Source: Thermoplasmata archaeon
GTDB taxonomy: Archaea > Thermoplasmatota > Thermoplasmata > Lutacidiplasmatales > UBA184
Reading direction: 5' to 3'
DNA length: 8,152 bases
Assembly (NCBI GenBank): GCA_022750355.1
Contig: JAKIVW010000029.1
Span: forward strand, 1 to 8,152
Below, in pieces: positions 6,138 to 8,152 of this stretch (position 1 is its first letter; each line of letters opens with the position of its first letter). The notes under the pieces are model-generated. The model did no database searches. It had not been told where the DNA came from and worked only from the letters and a program-made list of their open reading frames with translations. The translations under genes were made by a program, and so were the position numbers.

Positions 6138-7439
6138 GTGCCGTTCAGCCTGTTGCGAGGGTTCCGGGACTACCCCCCACCCGAAGCCGGAGCCCGGTCG
6201 GAGATCCGCCGTCGGATGCGGGCCGCGGCCCGTCGGGCCGGTTATTCGGAGCTCGAGGGGCCCTGCGTCGAGAGCTTCGAGCTGTACCAGACCAAGAGCG
6301 GGGAGGGGATCGCCGCGGAGACGTGGCTGTTCCGGGACAAAGGGGAACGGCCCGTCGCGCTGGTGCCGGAGACCACTCCGTCGCTGGCGCGCATTTTCGT
6401 GGATCGGGCCAAGTCCGAGCCCCTACCGGTGAAATGGTTCACCGTTTCCAAGATCTGGAGGTACGAGGAACCCCAGGCGGGGCGCACTCGGGAATTCCTC
6501 CAATTCAACCTCGACCTGCTCGGCGTGCCCGGTGTCGAGGCGGAGGCGGACCTCCTCGCGACGGCCGCGCTTCTGTTGGACGAGGTGGGTGCCATCGGGC
6601 TCTACGCCTTCCGCATCAACGACCGGGCGATCGCCGAAGGGATCGGACGCTTGTTCGGGGTACAGGACATGGGCCGATTCTTCCGGGCCGTGGACCGGTA
6701 TCACAAGATCCCCCCGGCCGAGTTCGAAGGGGAGGTCATCCAGGCGGGTGTCTCCCCGGCGGCCGCCGTCGAACTCGCGTCCCTGTTCGCCTCCGCGGGC
6801 GCGGGCGTGGCCCCGTCGGGGGTCGAACCGTTCCTTGCCGACCTCGAGACCCGTGGCCTGGACGAGGCGGGCCGAGCCGGGATCACCCGGATGCGGCACC
6901 TGTTCTCTCTCACCGAGAAAACCGGCCTCGCCGACCGGGTCGTGTACGACCCCACCGTCGTCCGGGGACTGGCGTACTACACGTCCACCGTGTTCGAGGC
7001 GTACGCGCGCTCGGGAGACGGACGCGCGCTGTTCGGCGGCGGCCGGTACGACCACCTGATCGAGCTGTTCGAAGGTCCTCCCACGCCGGCGGCCGGTCTC
7101 GCGATCGGGGACCAGACGCTCGAGATCCTCCTGAAGGGAGCCGGCCGATGGCCGGACGGCGAACCGCCGCTCGACACGTACGTGGTCGTCAACGATCCGG
7201 TCCGGATCCCCGAAGCGATGGAACTCGTTCAGGAGCTGCGTCGTTCGGGGGCCAGCGCCGACTGCGACCTGCTGGGTCGCTCGATGTCCCGCCAGCTCAG
7301 GGAGGCCGCACGCCGCCGGGCGCGTCGTGCGCTGATCCTGGGGTTGAAGGAGGCCGCACCGGGTGCGCTCGTCGAGCGTGATCTGACGTCGGGTGTCCAG
7401 CGGGAGATCCCGCGGGACGCGGCGGTACGACGGGCGTGA
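6138..7439 (+). CDS. hisS: Histidine--tRNA ligase (HisRS)
   Basis: Class II aminoacyl-tRNA synthetase that charges tRNA-His with histidine using ATP, in the cytoplasm; 433 residues, the usual length. LLRGFRDYPP opens the catalytic core at 5-14; VPETTPSLAR at 76-85 is the region that normally reads RPE-T; motif 2 is WFTVSKIWRYEEP then GRTREFLQFNLDLLG at 100-129; the histidine A motif is VVRGLAYYTSTVFEAY at 274-289, followed by LFGGGRYDHL at 298-307; motif 3 is PAAGLAIGDQTLEILL at 317-332. An anticodon-binding domain fills about 345-433. Three positions differ from the bacterial pattern (Val for Arg in RPE, Ala for Asp in GLDYY, no Arg in motif 3); from memory the haloarchaeal enzymes share these features. 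GTG 6138 is the only sensible start close to the core; TTG 6153 would cut into it. The 3' end overlaps the convergent nuclease gene by 143 bp. Confidence 0.96.
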   Translation: MPFSLLRGFRDYPPPEAGARSEIRRRMRAAARRAGYSELEGPCVESFELYQTKSGEGIAAETWLFRDKGERPVALVPETTPSLARIFVDRAKSEPLPVKWFTVSKIWRYEEPQAGRTREFLQFNLDLLGVPGVEAEADLLATAALLLDEVGAIGLYAFRINDRAIAEGIGRLFGVQDMGRFFRAVDRYHKIPPAEFEGEVIQAGVSPAAAVELASLFASAGAGVAPSGVEPFLADLETRGLDEAGRAGITRMRHLFSLTEKTGLADRVVYDPTVVRGLAYYTSTVFEAYARSGDGRALFGGGRYDHLIELFEGPPTPAAGLAIGDQTLEILLKGAGRWPDGEPPLDTYVVVNDPVRIPEAMELVQELRRSGASADCDLLGRSMSRQLREAARRRARRALILGLKEAAPGALVERDLTSGVQREIPRDAAVRRA

Positions 7440-8152
7440 TCGCCTCGAGGGAGTCGGCGTCCCACAGGAGGATCCCCGGCGGGGACTCGGCTCCGTCGAC
7501 GTACCCGTACCAGTACACGACCCCACCCTCCCCGAACAACTCCGTATAGGGCGCCAGCTGGCGCCGCAGATTCTTGCGGAGCTCGACGTCGTCTCCAAAA
7601 TTCGCCTTCGACTCGATCCAGGCGAGTTTCTGGCCGTTGTGGACGATCGGCTCGTCCAGGAGCGCGTCGGGGGTCTTCGCGTATTTGCCCCGAAGGTCCT
7701 TCTCGGTCCGATAGCCGATCCCGTGCTTTTCGAGCCAGGCGGCCAGTCGTTCCTCGCCCTTCCGTCCCCGTTCGCGTTGGAGTTCCATCCCTTCGGGGGA
7801 GTAGATCCGGTCGGCGGCGAGGAGTTCGTCCACCTCCTTACGGATCCGCTGGTCCGGGGCGGTCTCGGGGTGGAGGAACGTCTGCCAGACCTTCTTCCGG
7901 GGGATCCCGAGCTCGCCCAACATCTGCTGTCCCATCAGGACCGGGGGGAAGTGCCACTCCTCCGCGATGTCGCGGATGGAGCGGCCGCGCTTCCACTCGG
8001 AGATGAGCCGGGGGACCTGGCGCCGTACCACGTAGAACCGGCGGGTCGCGTCCCGGGTCACCCGGTGGGTGTGGATCACGAACAGAAGTTCGGGGTCAAA
8101 GTGTTCGGCACGGGCGAGGCGTTCGACATCGTCGTAGGTGACTAGGGCGTCG
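7297..8152 (-). CDS. TPD-motif PD-(D/E)XK nuclease, archaeal CDIN1 (C15orf41) homologue, 5' partial
   Basis: Predicted restriction-endonuclease-fold protein of the TPD family, whose human member CDIN1 partners codanin-1 and is mutated in congenital dyserythropoietic anaemia type I; the archaeal role is unknown. Numbering from GTG 8079: residues 10-70 look helix-turn-helix-like (SIRDIAEEWHFPPVLMGQQM); the catalytic region has GEE at 108-110, KTPDALLDEP at 135-144, the paired acid and lysine in WIESKANFGDD at 154-164, a Gln at 174, and LFGEGGVVYWYGYVD at 181-195. Human CDIN1 has KTPDFIL, HWIESKASFGDE and GLVIYWYGF in the same order, so all expected active-site residues are present. The frame stays open past 8079 to the window edge with sensible sequence (LVTYDDVERLARAEHFDPELL), and human CDIN1 has ~60 further N-terminal residues, so the true start is probably outside. 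The last ~42 residues are Pro/Ala/His/Arg-rich, not conserved, and lie antisense to hisS. Confidence 0.9.
   Translation of the reverse strand, partial: DALVTYDDVERLARAEHFDPELLFVIHTHRVTRDATRRFYVVRRQVPRLISEWKRGRSIRDIAEEWHFPPVLMGQQMLGELGIPRKKVWQTFLHPETAPDQRIRKEVDELLAADRIYSPEGMELQRERGRKGEERLAAWLEKHGIGYRTEKDLRGKYAKTPDALLDEPIVHNGQKLAWIESKANFGDDVELRKNLRRQLAPYTELFGEGGVVYWYGYVDGAESPPGILLWDADSLEAITPVVPPRPAGSPAGHPTSDHARRAHPVRPPSTPGSAHDAPGGVRPP

Noticed and set aside
7393..8145. 250-codon open frame on the + strand
   Set aside because: Antisense to the nuclease gene, whose TPD and ESK motifs are unmistakable; the + frame shows none.
1..8152. tRNA genes, CRISPR arrays, insertion sequences, phage genes
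   Set aside because: I looked for cloverleaf-type ends, regularly spaced direct repeats, terminal inverted repeats and transposase or integrase motifs on both strands and saw none.

Overview
This window looks like chromosome from a GC-rich archaeon, most likely a member of Thermoplasmatota. By eye it is roughly two-thirds G+C. Archaeal origin rests on TiaS, which is archaea-specific, a HisRS with archaeal-type sequence, a thermopsin-family (A5) acid protease, and an archaeal homologue of the nuclease CDIN1. The thermopsin protein carries beta-sandwich repeats of a kind I associate with Thermoplasmata surface proteins. It is almost lysine-free and rich in N-glycosylation sequons, which suits life at low pH. 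I cannot name a genus.

Layout, left to right. (1) 2-1336 (+): tiaS, the enzyme that agmatinylates C34 of tRNA-Ile2; its 5' end is at or beyond the window edge. A short hairpin plus T5 run follows its stop. (2) 1480-2616 (+): a cytoplasmic protein with an N-terminal zinc ribbon, a Pro-rich linker and an alpha-helical repeat domain, function unknown; no ATG/GTG/TTG start fits and a CTG behind a strong Shine-Dalgarno is the best candidate. (3) 2627-5962 (-): a giant membrane-anchored surface protein combining signal peptide, thermopsin domain, beta-helix-like region, two ~80-residue beta-sandwich repeats, a PEGA-like domain and a C-terminal membrane anchor. Its stop lies 10 bp from that of gene 2. 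(4) 5963-6137: a divergent promoter region. (5) 6138-7439 (+): hisS, probably leaderless. (6) 7297-8152 (-): a TPD-motif PD-(D/E)XK nuclease related to human CDIN1, open at the right edge and overlapping hisS tail-to-tail by 143 bp.

The genes do not form one operon: strands alternate (+ + - + -), with convergent pairs at 2616/2627 and 7297/7439 and a divergent pair at 5962/6138. Two genes serve tRNA function (tiaS, hisS), one acts at the cell surface, one is a probable nuclease, and one is an orphan. No tRNA or rRNA gene, CRISPR array, transposon or phage signal was seen, and no gap between genes exceeds 300 bp. The most interesting items are the multidomain thermopsin surface protein, the orphan zinc-ribbon repeat protein with its unusual start, the archaeal CDIN1 homologue, and the antisense overlap that encodes that protein's entire non-conserved tail.
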